Shown one piece after another: positions 1-7,519 of a DNA stretch of 64,000 nt; within the stretch, counting starts at the first letter, position 1, and every line of letters starts with the position of its first letter. The notes beneath the pieces are model-generated. The model saw only the letters and a program-made list of their open reading frames with translations. It was not told the origin of the DNA and did not search any database. The stretch spans positions 1 through 64,000 of the forward strand of contig JBBCJR010000002.1 in NCBI GenBank assembly GCA_037190805.1. The letters run 5' to 3'. The stretch comes from JBBCJR01 sp037190805 (lineage in GTDB: Bacteria; Pseudomonadota; Alphaproteobacteria; Sphingomonadales; Sphingomonadaceae). The translations under genes and the position numbers were made by a program.

Positions 1-78
1 CCCACCCTGCGCCAACACGATCTCAACTTCACGCAGCTTGCCGATAATCTCTTCCGGCTTGTGCTTCTTGCTCGGCAT
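1..78 (-). CDS. IS3-family transposase OrfA, N-terminal fragment (runs off window)
   Basis: Only the first 26 codons are present, starting at the ATG at 78-76. They begin MPSKKHKPEEII and continue with GKLREVEIVLAQGG, the classic N-terminus of an IS3-family OrfA helix-turn-helix protein, which binds the element ends and helps produce the OrfAB transposase by frameshifting. The gene is cut by the window edge, not necessarily broken. No comment is possible on OrfB. Confidence 0.75.
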   Translation of the reverse strand, partial: MPSKKHKPEEIIGKLREVEIVLAQGG

Positions 79-126
79 TCGTCGTCCCTTTCGTGATCCA
101 GACTATCATAGTCGATGGACCACTCA
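1..126 (-). mobile_element. Right edge of an IS3-family insertion sequence (rest lies outside the window)
   Basis: The minus strand starts a typical IS3-family OrfA at 78 and runs off the window. The element boundary is placed at about 126 because the phage-like coding sequence starts making sense immediately after it, and the outward reading from there on the minus strand begins TGAGTGGTCC, which would fit a terminal inverted repeat starting with TG. The other terminus and the target duplication are not visible, so the exact end is tentative. Confidence 0.6.
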
Positions 127-603
127 GGCGGGGCCAGATCAGCAGGCGGGTCAGGCCCAGAAAGAAATCACGCACAACGAGGCTACTACTACGCTGACCA
201 CCTGCTGTGTCCGGCGACGGCGGAAGGGCCTCGGAACGACCCGCCTCCGATGCCGGATCCTGGCGCGAGCTGGATCATCGGTGCTTCCCCCACGGGCGCG
301 TGGGCCGGCCACGTCGGCGCGGTGGCCTGCGCAACGGAAGGCGGTTGGCGCTTCGTCGCGGCGCAGGCGGGAATGCTGGTGTGGCGTATCGACCGCAATG
401 TGTTCATGATCAATCGCGACGGAGCATGGACAGAAGCGACATGGCCGGTTGCGGCTATAGAGATCGACGGCACTGTCGTAGTGTCCGCGCGCAAGCCCAG
501 CGTGGCGGCGCCGTCAGGTGGAGCAACCGTTGATATAGAGGCGCGGGCAGCGATCGCCTCCATATTGGATCGAATGCGCGCGCACGGATTAATCGAAACC
601 TAA
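127..603 (+). pseudogene. DUF2793 phage/GTA-tail protein, 5' truncated by the IS and frameshifted
   Basis: From 146 one frame reads AGQAQKEITHNEA, the signature of the start of DUF2793 proteins found in prophage and gene-transfer-agent tail modules. After about 184 that frame stops making sense, and the similarity continues in another frame (from about 200 to the stop at 603) with motifs such as SWIIGASPTGAWAGH and EGGWRF, the conserved core of the same family. The gene therefore lost its start and first residues to the IS and carries at least one frameshift near 185-200. The C-terminal part could still be read from an ATG at 115, but that codon lies in the IS end. Family identity is from memory; the frameshift is seen directly. 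Confidence 0.7.
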
Positions 604-789
604 GTGCAACTCTTTTCCGATAGGCGCGTTAGCGCCGAGACTGAGGGGTGTTTCATCCTACACAGTTGTGTGGGAAGTGCAGCTTTCTGGCAACAGTCCG
701 AGTTTTTGTTTCCTTGCACGGAAGTAATGACTTGGATAAGGCGTTTGTGCGGTCTCGTTATCGAGACACGATGTGGAAAGGGGAAGGTT

Positions 790-1917
790 ATGCGGAAACT
801 CGCCATGGCAATGGCGCTCGCGACCACTGCGCTGGCTACGCCGGCGCTTGCTCGCGATGGGGCTTGGTATGTCGGTGTGGAGGGCGGTGCTCTTCTCGTC
901 GAAGATTCCAAGTTCGATCTGGGCGCAGTCGACCGTGCTGTCAAAGTTGATAGCGAGTATGGTTTCGACGTTGACGGTATCGTGGGTTACGACTTCGGCG
1001 GCTTCCGGGCCGAGTTCGAAGTCGGTTACAAGGATGCCAACCTGGATGCAGTGACCAGCGGCGTTCCGCTGCCGGGCATCAGTGGTTTTGTGCCTGCTGG
1101 TCGTCATGAGTCGGCCGACGGCAACACCCGCGTTCTCAGCTTCATGGTCAACGGCCTTGCCGATTTTGGCAATGACGATGGCTGGAATGGCTATCTGGGC
1201 GGTGGTGTCGGTATCGCTCGCGTCAAGCTGTCTGAATATCAGACCCAGAAGTTCGGTCCCGCTTTTGTCGATGATTCTGACTCGCGCTTCGCTTGGCAGG
1301 TGATTGCCGGCGTTCGCCGGGCGCTCAGCGACAATATCGACCTTGGCCTGAAGTATCGCTTCTTCAACGTCGACAACGTCCGGACGGTTGCCTTCAACGG
1401 CGCGGATATGGAAGGCCGGATTCGGTCGCACAGCGTGCTGGCGAGCCTGATCTTCAATTTCGGCGAACCGGCTGCTCCGCCTCCGCCTCCGCCTCCGCCT
1501 CCGCCTCCGCCGCCGCCGCCGCCCGAGCCGCCTGCGCCGCCGCCTCCGCCGCCGCCGCCGGTCACGCCTGGGCCGTTCATCGTGTTCTTCGACTGGGATA
1601 AGTCGGTGATCACGCCTGAGGCAGCAGGTATCCTGGACAATGCGGCTTCGGCTTATCAACAGACGGGTTCGGCTTCTGTCGTCCTTGCTGGCCACGCCGA
1701 TAAGTCGGGTTCGGCCAACTACAACCAGGGCCTTTCGCAGCGTCGTGCCGACGCCGTGAAGACCTATCTCGCTGGCAGGGGCGTTCCCGAGAGCGCTCTG
1801 ACCACCGAGGCGTTCGGTGAGAGCCGTCCGCTGGTCGAGACTGCCGATGGTGTCCGCGAGCCGCAGAACCGGCGCGTGGAAATCACCTTCGGGCCTGGCG
1901 CAGGCGCCGGCCAATAA
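790..1917 (+). CDS. OmpA-family outer membrane protein with proline-rich hinge
   Basis: The 375-residue product has a signal peptide ending in ALA before RDGAWYVG, an OmpA-like N-terminal beta-barrel (to about residue 225, ending in aromatic LIFNFG), a hinge with about 16 consecutive prolines followed by a second proline run, and a C-terminal OmpA/MotB-type peptidoglycan-binding domain (FFDWDKSVITPEA, LAGHADKSG, LSQRRADAVKTYL, PQNRRVEI). It should anchor the outer membrane to peptidoglycan. The ATG at 790 is chosen over upstream in-frame starts because it directly precedes the signal peptide. It is followed by two tandem hairpins, the second a strong terminator, so it is probably monocistronic. 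Confidence 0.9.
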   Translation: MRKLAMAMALATTALATPALARDGAWYVGVEGGALLVEDSKFDLGAVDRAVKVDSEYGFDVDGIVGYDFGGFRAEFEVGYKDANLDAVTSGVPLPGISGFVPAGRHESADGNTRVLSFMVNGLADFGNDDGWNGYLGGGVGIARVKLSEYQTQKFGPAFVDDSDSRFAWQVIAGVRRALSDNIDLGLKYRFFNVDNVRTVAFNGADMEGRIRSHSVLASLIFNFGEPAAPPPPPPPPPPPPPPPPEPPAPPPPPPPPVTPGPFIVFFDWDKSVITPEAAGILDNAASAYQQTGSASVVLAGHADKSGSANYNQGLSQRRADAVKTYLAGRGVPESALTTEAFGESRPLVETADGVREPQNRRVEITFGPGAGAGQ

Positions 1918-1924
1918 GAGACTT

Positions 1925-1954
1925 GTGGTGGGGGTTCTCAAGAACCTCCACCAC
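1925..1954 (+). repeat. Perfect-type hairpin directly after the ompA-like stop codon
   Basis: The arms at 1925-1938 and 1941-1954 pair over 14 bp with one G-U pair and a 2-nt loop, starting seven nucleotides after the stop codon. It lacks a T-tract, so it is more likely an mRNA-stabilising 3' structure than a terminator by itself. Confidence 0.6.
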
Positions 1955-1965
1955 GATCTCTAATC

Positions 1966-1994
1966 AAAGAGCCGCCTTCGGGCGGCTCTTTTTT
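1966..1994 (+). terminator. Rho-independent terminator of the ompA-like gene
   Basis: An 11-bp stem (AAAGAGCCGCC pairing with GGCGGCTCTTT) around a TTCG tetraloop runs into a T-tract (TTTTTT). It is the second of two tandem hairpins downstream of the ompA-like gene. Confidence 0.85.
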
Positions 1995-2234
1995 GTTGAA
2001 TGAGGGTTGGGCCATCATAGTCCGACTGCAGTAGTTTTTTAATTGCGCATCACCCAGTCTATCTGAGCGAGGCAAAATACCTGCTCAGTTCCCTTGAAAC
2101 ATGAGTGGTGGCGAGGCGATGCCGCCGATGGGCGCAATAAGCGCTATCCGAATTGCGCGAAACTCAGTGCGGCGCTCCGGGAGCGCTTCAATCTATAGCA
2201 GAGACTGAGGATAAATCGTCGCTTCCAGCTGCTG

Positions 2235-2885
2235 TCAGGACACGCAGCGCTTTATACGACGCCCTTTTCTGTCGATGCACGGATCCACCCAAGGTTCGAT
2301 CGCGATAGACTGGATAGAGGGGTAAGTGACCCGGAAAAAAGCTTCGCCTGCCGGCTTCAAGCTGTTCGTGAGCTCGCGCAGATTGCCAATCGCTGAGGCC
2401 GTGAATGTTCCCTTGGGACCACCGAGCACTTGTCGTCCGATTTTGGCGGCGGTCAGACAGAAGCCGAGTTGACCGTAGAAGGTCGAAAAGCTGTTATAGG
2501 TGCGGGTGGTGAATTGATCGAACGCCCTAGCGCCATTGGCACGCCCCTGCACCCGATTGAAATGGGCAGCCAGGATGGCTCGCGCCTTTTCAAGCTCCAC
2601 CGAATGATGGCGAAGAATTTGATTATAATGCGGCACGGCCCGCAGAAGAGGTGAAAACTGACATTGCAGCGCAGCGACGTTCAGTCCGGCGCGCATGGCC
2701 CAAGCGATATTGGCGCGCTCCTCCTCGGGAGTGGCTTTCGTCAATGGTTGCAAAACTCCGGCTTCGAATGTCTCGATGGGGCCCGCAGGGAACTGTGGTT
2801 CGACCAGAAAAAGTTGGGCGTGGGCGGCAGGGACGCACGCCGCTACGACCGCAAAGGACAGAATGGACTTTCCAATACGCGCCAT
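2235..2885 (-). CDS. Exported protein of unknown function
   Basis: I do not recognise this family. The 216-residue product starts MARIGKSILSF and has a clear signal peptide (about 22 residues, cleavage after AHA before QLFLVEP). The mature part is largely helical, with three cysteines (CQF, FCLTAAK, DPCIDRKGRR) and a basic C-terminus. An in-frame ATG six bases upstream (2891) is equally possible; the longer reading to 3020 is rejected because it would bury the signal peptide. It sits alone on the minus strand behind the terminator of the neighbouring lipoprotein gene. Confidence 0.65.
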   Translation of the reverse strand: MARIGKSILSFAVVAACVPAAHAQLFLVEPQFPAGPIETFEAGVLQPLTKATPEEERANIAWAMRAGLNVAALQCQFSPLLRAVPHYNQILRHHSVELEKARAILAAHFNRVQGRANGARAFDQFTTRTYNSFSTFYGQLGFCLTAAKIGRQVLGGPKGTFTASAIGNLRELTNSLKPAGEAFFRVTYPSIQSIAIEPWVDPCIDRKGRRIKRCVS

Positions 2886-2985
2886 GATCATCCACCGCAG
2901 TTCAAAAGAAACACCAGCATAGCCGGTTAATAGCGATTTGCGGAGCATAAATACGCTGCTTCGTCGCTGCCCCTGGGCTAGAAAC

Positions 2986-3016
2986 AAAAAGGGCCGCCCC
3001 TGGGGGACGGCCCTTT
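2986..3016 (-). terminator. Rho-independent terminator of the small lipoprotein gene
   Basis: Read on the minus strand, an AAAGGGCCG...GGCCC stem with a short C-rich/G-rich continuation is followed by TTTTTG. It lies about 20 nt past the stop codon of the lipoprotein gene that ends at 3039. Confidence 0.8.
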
Positions 3017-3038
3017 CCATCAGGTCACCTGCGGCGAA

Positions 3039-3314
3039 TTACATCGCGTTGGTGGTGTTCGTCGTCGCATCGGCTGCTGGCGCCGCTTCGTTCGCCAAAG
3101 CATTGGCATCGGTGACGTTCATGTCAGCGCCTGCCGCAGCGTCGAGTGAGGTGGCATCGTTGGCAAGGCCATCCATGCTCATGTCGGTGGTGGCGTTGAG
3201 ATCGACAGCGCTGTTGTCGACTGGGGTAGTATCGTTGCTGCCGCAAGCCGAAACCGCAAGCGCGGCGCCGGCGACCATCGCGCCGAGCGCGAACTTCTTG
3301 ACGAAAATCTGCAT
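3039..3314 (-). CDS. Small Asn/Asp/Ala-rich lipoprotein, function unknown
   Basis: The 91-residue product has a lipoprotein signal sequence with lipobox VSAC followed by GSND, and the rest is low-complexity, acidic and rich in A, D, N and T (for example NALANEAAPAAD). It should be lipid-anchored in the envelope. The ATG at 3314 is preceded by an AGGGAG ribosome binding site; the longer open frame to 3383 lacks one and would bury the signal peptide. A near match to an EcfG stress promoter lies upstream (3427-3451). Confidence 0.75.
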   Translation of the reverse strand: MQIFVKKFALGAMVAGAALAVSACGSNDTTPVDNSAVDLNATTDMSMDGLANDATSLDAAAGADMNVTDANALANEAAPAADATTNTTNAM

Positions 3315-3426
3315 TGGCTGGCTCCCTAGCAAGGCTGATCTGGGCTCTATTTTGCGTATCGGTTCCCAAATCGCGCGGAACATTAGCGTTTCGATTCCAT
3401 CCTCTCAAGACGGCTAGAATGCGAAC

Positions 3427-3451
3427 AACGCGCGAGGGCGAAAACGGTTCT
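3427..3451 (-). promoter_or_regulatory. EcfG-like promoter, one mismatch (AGAAC-N16-CGTT)
   Basis: On the minus strand AGAAC (3451-3447) is followed after 16 nt by CGTT (3430-3427), one base off the general-stress consensus GGAAC-N16-CGTT. It points at the small lipoprotein gene, giving a leader of about 105 nt. One-mismatch matches occur by chance, so this is tentative. Confidence 0.35.
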
Positions 3452-3502
3452 TTAACCATGCTGCTGCGATCCTGGGCCGGCATTTGAACAGACGGATGGA
3501 TC

Positions 3503-3769
3503 ATGCGAACGCTTCTCGGCTACTATTTGCTTGCAACGCTGTTGGTGACGCCCCTGGCGCAATGGCTGTGCCAGGTCCCGCCCTCAGTCGCATTCTGTGC
3601 GGCCCTGATAACGGGCATCGTCTTCGCATCCGTTCATATCGCAGTGCGGGCGCACCGGCTGCTGGAAGTGGAACGCCGTGAGGCGAGCGCCGTTCAGAAG
3701 CGGTTGTCAGCGTCGTTGTTCGGCGCCTATTTTCAGACGGCCGTCGAGGAGCGTCAGAGCGTCGCCTGA
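3503..3769 (+). CDS. Small two-segment membrane protein, function unknown
   Basis: The 88-residue product has two hydrophobic segments (about residues 4-20 and 28-48) followed by a charged helix of about 40 residues (RAHRLLEVERRE...). I do not recognise the family. It faces away from the lipoprotein gene and overlaps the 3' end of lipB by 16 nt tail to tail. The ribosome binding site is weak. Confidence 0.55.
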   Translation: MRTLLGYYLLATLLVTPLAQWLCQVPPSVAFCAALITGIVFASVHIAVRAHRLLEVERREASAVQKRLSASLFGAYFQTAVEERQSVA

Positions 3770-4488
3770 CCGTTTCCTCCGCCGACGGCCGCTAGAAAAT
3801 TCGCAAACTCTGCCTTTAAGGCGGCATCGAAGTCATCGCTGCCGGCCGACCGGCCCAGCGCTGCGAGGCTAGTGACCCCGTGCTCCGCGATGCCGCAGGG
3901 TACGATGCCCTGGAAGCGCGCTAGATCAGAGGCCAGATTGACGGCAAAGCCGTGCATGGTCACCCAGCGACGGATACGTAGCCCGATCGCTGCAATTTTC
4001 GCTTCGCCTGTGGGAGTGTCGACCCACAGACCGACACGGCCCTCGGCGAGCCGGGCATCGATGCCAAGCCGGGAGAGGGCGGCGATCAGCCAGTTTTCCA
4101 GCGCCACCACGAAGCCGCGGACATCGCGTCCCCGCTGGCCGAGATCCAGCATGATATAGCCGACCCGCTGACCCGGTCCGTGATAGGTGTACCGCCCGCC
4201 CCGACCGGTTTCGAATACCGGCACATCACCGGCGTCCAGCAGTTCCTGCCGGACGGCGCTGGTGCCTGCCGTGTAAACATGGTCGTGTTCCAGCAGCCAT
4301 ATCTGCTCGGAGGCCGTGCCCGCGGCGATCGCGGCATTGCGCGCTTCCATCTTGCCCAATGCCGTCTCATAGTCGGTCAGACCGGGCGATACGGTCCACT
4401 CCACATCATCGATACGAGTCGCGCGGGGGCTGAACGAAGCAGGCATCACATCCCGCATGTCGGCCGCGCGAACGCGGTCGTCAAGCAT
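3754..4488 (-). CDS. lipB: Lipoyl(octanoyl) transferase
   Basis: LipB moves the octanoyl group from acyl carrier protein to the lipoyl domains of 2-oxoacid dehydrogenases and the glycine cleavage H protein, in the cytoplasm. The 244-residue product shows RGGRYTYHGPGQ, IGLRIRRWVTMHGFAVN and the catalytic cysteine and lysine region (FQGIVPCGI; GEAKIAAIG). The ATG at 4488 has GGAGG four bases upstream. The gene diverges from the neighbouring MBL-fold gene with about 50 nt between the start codons. Confidence 0.95.
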   Translation of the reverse strand: MLDDRVRAADMRDVMPASFSPRATRIDDVEWTVSPGLTDYETALGKMEARNAAIAAGTASEQIWLLEHDHVYTAGTSAVRQELLDAGDVPVFETGRGGRYTYHGPGQRVGYIMLDLGQRGRDVRGFVVALENWLIAALSRLGIDARLAEGRVGLWVDTPTGEAKIAAIGLRIRRWVTMHGFAVNLASDLARFQGIVPCGIAEHGVTSLAALGRSAGSDDFDAALKAEFANFLAAVGGGNGQATL

Positions 4489-4538
4489 CACCCTCCGCCC
4501 TTGAGATAAAGCCCTCCAGGTGCCACATCGGGTGCAAG

Positions 4539-5402
4539 ATGGCGGACGCACCTCCTTCCTATGGTCTTGTCGAGCGTATTGCGCCCGGTATCCGTCGGGT
4601 GCTCGCCCACAACCCCAGTCCGTTCACCTATGAGGGTACGGGTACTTATTTTATCGGCACGGGCGCGGTGGCGGTCATCGATCCGGGGCCGGACGATCCG
4701 GCCCATCTCGCGGCCTTGATGACAGGCCTGGGGGATGAGCGGGTAGCCGCGATCCTGGTTACGCATACGCATCGCGATCATTCGCCGCTGGCCAATGCGC
4801 TGCGCACGCGAACCGGAGCGCCGGTCATGGGCTGCGCGCCGCTGGTGATGCTGGACGAAGGACCGCGTGCCGACGCGGGTTTTGATCCCGATTATGCCCC
4901 CGATCATGTGATGCGGGATGGTGAGACTGTGCGGGGTGAGGGCTGGACGATCGCAGCGATCGCGACGCCAGGTCATACATCGAATCATATGTGCTTTTCA
5001 TACGAAGAGCAGAAGGCACTGTTTACCGGTGATCATGTCATGGGCTGGGCGACGACGGTCGTATCGCCACCGGATGGTGATATGGCGGCCTATCTCGGCA
5101 GCCTGGAAAAGCTGCTGCTGCGCGACGACGCGGTCTACTATCCGACCCATGGCGCGGCGGTGAGGGCGCCGCACCGGCTGGTGCGTGGCATGATAGCCCA
5201 CCGCCGTCAGCGGGAGCGCCAGATTCTTGATAGCGTCGCAGCCGGGCGCGGCGCCATCCCCGCCATCGTACAGCGCCTCTATGGCGGTATCGATGTACGG
5301 CTTCACGGTGCGGCGGGACAATCGGTGCTGGCGCACCTGCTTGATCTGGAGCAGCGCGGGCTGGTGGCACGTTCGGGCGAGGAATGGCGGTGCGCGGCAT
5401 GA
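4539..5402 (+). CDS. MBL-fold metallohydrolase (LACTB2/RNase-Z-like group)
   Basis: The 287-residue product carries the metallo-beta-lactamase zinc motifs: THTHRDH (about residues 75-81), a histidine in ATPGHTSNH, the aspartate in FTGDHVMG, and a distal histidine in YPTHGAAV. The C-terminal 70 residues resemble the winged helix of LACTB2-like hydrolases. The substrate cannot be read from sequence; members include endoribonucleases and thioester hydrolases. Its stop overlaps the start of the next gene (ATGA), so the two are probably cotranscribed. Confidence 0.85.
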   Translation: MADAPPSYGLVERIAPGIRRVLAHNPSPFTYEGTGTYFIGTGAVAVIDPGPDDPAHLAALMTGLGDERVAAILVTHTHRDHSPLANALRTRTGAPVMGCAPLVMLDEGPRADAGFDPDYAPDHVMRDGETVRGEGWTIAAIATPGHTSNHMCFSYEEQKALFTGDHVMGWATTVVSPPDGDMAAYLGSLEKLLLRDDAVYYPTHGAAVRAPHRLVRGMIAHRRQRERQILDSVAAGRGAIPAIVQRLYGGIDVRLHGAAGQSVLAHLLDLEQRGLVARSGEEWRCAA

Positions 5403-6013
5403 AACGCTTATGGATTCCACTCGCATTGATCGTCGGCATCGCGATCGGCATTGCCGTCGTGCTCGGGAGCGGCACGGTGCTCAATCGGCTGTGGAAGGCG
5501 CCGGACCCGGTAACAATCGCCTCAGCAAGTCTTGAGGCGGTGCGCGAGCAAAACCGGCTGACGCCTTTCGCCGCGCGCTTCGTGGCCGTGGTGACCTCGG
5601 AGCAGAGCCGGTTCGGACTGTCGGCAAAGAAAACGCTGATCCTGCCCGGCCTCGTCCGTTACGAGATCGACCTAGCCAAGCTGCGGGAGCGTGATCTGGC
5701 CTGGAATGCGGACAGCCAAACCCTGACCGTCACCCTGCCCTCGGTGGAGCTGAGCGGTCCGGAGATTGACCTCACCGCGCTGCGTGAATTCCAGGACGGA
5801 CGTGTCCTGATGGCGTTGACCGATGCCGAAACGCAGCTTGATGCTGCGAATCGCAAGGCAGCGCGCGAAGAGCTGTTGCGTCAGGCGCGAGGTGAGGTAC
5901 CGATGCGGCTGGCGCGTGATGCCAGCGCACGGGCCATTGAACGCAGTTTTGCAATGCCGCTACGTGCGGCCGGAATTGAGGCGACGGTCGTCGCCCGCTT
6001 TGCCGATCAATAG
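5399..6013 (+). CDS. DUF4230 membrane-anchored protein
   Basis: The 204-residue product begins with an N-terminal membrane segment (IPLALIVGIAIGIAVVLG) and continues with a DUF4230-type domain: a beta-rich stretch (VRYEIDLAKL, LTVTLPSVELSGPEIDL) followed by a helical part (AREELLRQARGEV). The biochemical role of this family is unknown. The ATG at 5399 overlaps the upstream stop by 4 nt; an ATG at 5384 directly abuts a GAGGA and is less suitable. nadA follows after six bases. Confidence 0.75.
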   Translation: MKRLWIPLALIVGIAIGIAVVLGSGTVLNRLWKAPDPVTIASASLEAVREQNRLTPFAARFVAVVTSEQSRFGLSAKKTLILPGLVRYEIDLAKLRERDLAWNADSQTLTVTLPSVELSGPEIDLTALREFQDGRVLMALTDAETQLDAANRKAAREELLRQARGEVPMRLARDASARAIERSFAMPLRAAGIEATVVARFADQ

Positions 6014-6019
6014 GGGACA

Positions 6020-7039
6020 ATGAATCGGATGGACGCCAGATTGATGACGCGCGAGAGCTTGGCTGGCCTTGACCTTCGGGTCGAGATCGATCGGCTGCGG
6101 AAGGAGCGCAATGCCGTCATCCTCGCCCATTATTATCAGGAGCCCGCGCTTCAGGATCTGGCCGACTTCGTCGGGGACAGCCTTGAATTGAGCCGCAAGG
6201 CTGCCGCTACCGACGCTGATGTGATCGCCTTTTGCGGCGTTCGCTTCATGGCCGAGGTCGCCAAGATCCTGAGTCCGGAGAAGATCGTCGTATTGCCCGA
6301 TATGAAGGCCGGCTGCTCGCTCGAGGACAGCTGTCCTCCCGAGGAGTTCGCGAAGTTCCGGGCGCAGCATCCGGACCATATCGCGCTGACCTACATCAAC
6401 TGCTCGGCGGCGGTGAAGGGACTGAGCGACATCATCGTCACGTCCTCATCGGCTGAAAAGATCATCAGTCAGCTGCCCGCCGATCAAAAGATCATCTTTG
6501 CGCCCGATCGCCACCTGGGGGCCTATCTTAACCGCAAGACGGGGCGCGACATGCTGTTGTGGCCGGGGTCGTGCATCGTCCACGAAGCCTTTTCGGAAAC
6601 CGAACTCTTGAAACTGAAGGCCCAGCATCCGGATGCGCCGGTGGCGGCGCACCCGGAATGCCCGGCCCATATCCTCGATCATGCCGACCATATCGGATCC
6701 ACGTCGTCGATCCTGGCGTTCGCGCTCGCTAGTCCGGCCGAAACGATAATCGTCGCCACTGAACCGCGTATCATTCACCAGATGGCGCTGAAGGCCCCGC
6801 ATAAAATCTTTGTCGGAGCGCCTGGGGCGGACGGCAACTGCAATTGCAACATTTGTCCATATATGGCGCTTAACAGCATGGAAAAGCTGTATTTATGTTT
6901 GCGCGACCTTGAGCCGCGGATCGAAATCGAAGAGACGGAGCGCCTGGCCGCGCTGCGTCCGCTGGAACGGATGCTGGAGATGGCCTCGGCGACGATCGGG
7001 GCAGGCGATCTCGGACCGGCCAAGATCAGCGGCGATTGA
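6020..7039 (+). CDS. nadA: Quinolinate synthase A
   Basis: NadA condenses iminoaspartate with dihydroxyacetone phosphate to quinolinate in de novo NAD synthesis and needs an oxygen-sensitive [4Fe-4S] cluster. The 339-residue product has NAVILAHYYQ, FCGVRFMAEVAKIL, LPDMKAGCSLEDSC, YINCSAAVKG, WPGSCIVHE and a C-terminal CNCNICPYM, covering the conserved cluster cysteines and substrate loop. No nadB or nadC lies nearby. Confidence 0.97.
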   Translation: MNRMDARLMTRESLAGLDLRVEIDRLRKERNAVILAHYYQEPALQDLADFVGDSLELSRKAAATDADVIAFCGVRFMAEVAKILSPEKIVVLPDMKAGCSLEDSCPPEEFAKFRAQHPDHIALTYINCSAAVKGLSDIIVTSSSAEKIISQLPADQKIIFAPDRHLGAYLNRKTGRDMLLWPGSCIVHEAFSETELLKLKAQHPDAPVAAHPECPAHILDHADHIGSTSSILAFALASPAETIIVATEPRIIHQMALKAPHKIFVGAPGADGNCNCNICPYMALNSMEKLYLCLRDLEPRIEIEETERLAALRPLERMLEMASATIGAGDLGPAKISGD

Positions 7040-7074
7040 TCCGTCCTTGCCCGCCCTTCCGTGGCGACGGGGTG

Positions 7075-7518
7075 TCAGTCCAGTGATTCGACCGTCACTT
7101 CCGTCCCACTGACCTCCACGATCCGGGCGCGCGCGCCGACCGGCAGGTCGGGCCCCCGCGCGCGCCAGGGGCTGTCGCCGATCTGAACGCGGCCGTGGCC
7201 GCCGGCGATCGGGTCGATCACCACCACCACCTCGCCGATCAGCCGCTCACCTCTGCGATTGAGATGCGCGTCATCCGTCGCCAACTCGTGCGTGCGCGAC
7301 CAATGGCGGCCTGCAAGGACGGCGCCCACTGCCAACAGAGCGAACAGCAGCAGCGCTAGCCCCAGGCCCATCCCGGTGATTGCCACCACGACGCCCGTGA
7401 CAAGCGCGGCGGCGGCAAGCCAGATCAGGAAAAAGCCGGGAACGATGATTTCCGCGCCAGCCAGCAGGACCGCAACGATCAGCCACCACCAATAAGGGGC
7501 AAGGACCGGCATCACCAT
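7075..7518 (-). CDS. NfeD-family membrane protein (short, protease-less form)
   Basis: The 147-residue product has three or four hydrophobic segments (to about residue 75) and a C-terminal OB-fold-like domain (GRVQIGDSPWRARG, GARARIVEVSGTEVTVE). This is the short NfeD form that normally partners an SPFH/stomatin protein, and the SPFH gene lies one base upstream. Together they are thought to organise membrane microdomains or quality control. The partner is visible; the mechanism is family knowledge. Confidence 0.9.
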   Translation of the reverse strand: MVMPVLAPYWWWLIVAVLLAGAEIIVPGFFLIWLAAAALVTGVVVAITGMGLGLALLLFALLAVGAVLAGRHWSRTHELATDDAHLNRRGERLIGEVVVVIDPIAGGHGRVQIGDSPWRARGPDLPVGARARIVEVSGTEVTVESLD

Positions 7519-7519
7519 C

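Larger units (their letters stand above)
1918..2234. other. Gene-free stretch downstream of the ompA-like gene
   Basis: This 317-nt gap holds two hairpins just after the ompA-like stop (listed separately). The remainder, roughly 2000-2234, shows no convincing gene on either strand. A short open frame ending near 2200 reads NKRYPNCAKLSAALRERF and might be a worn-down fragment of a mobile-element protein, but I could not tie it to a family. Confidence 0.4.
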
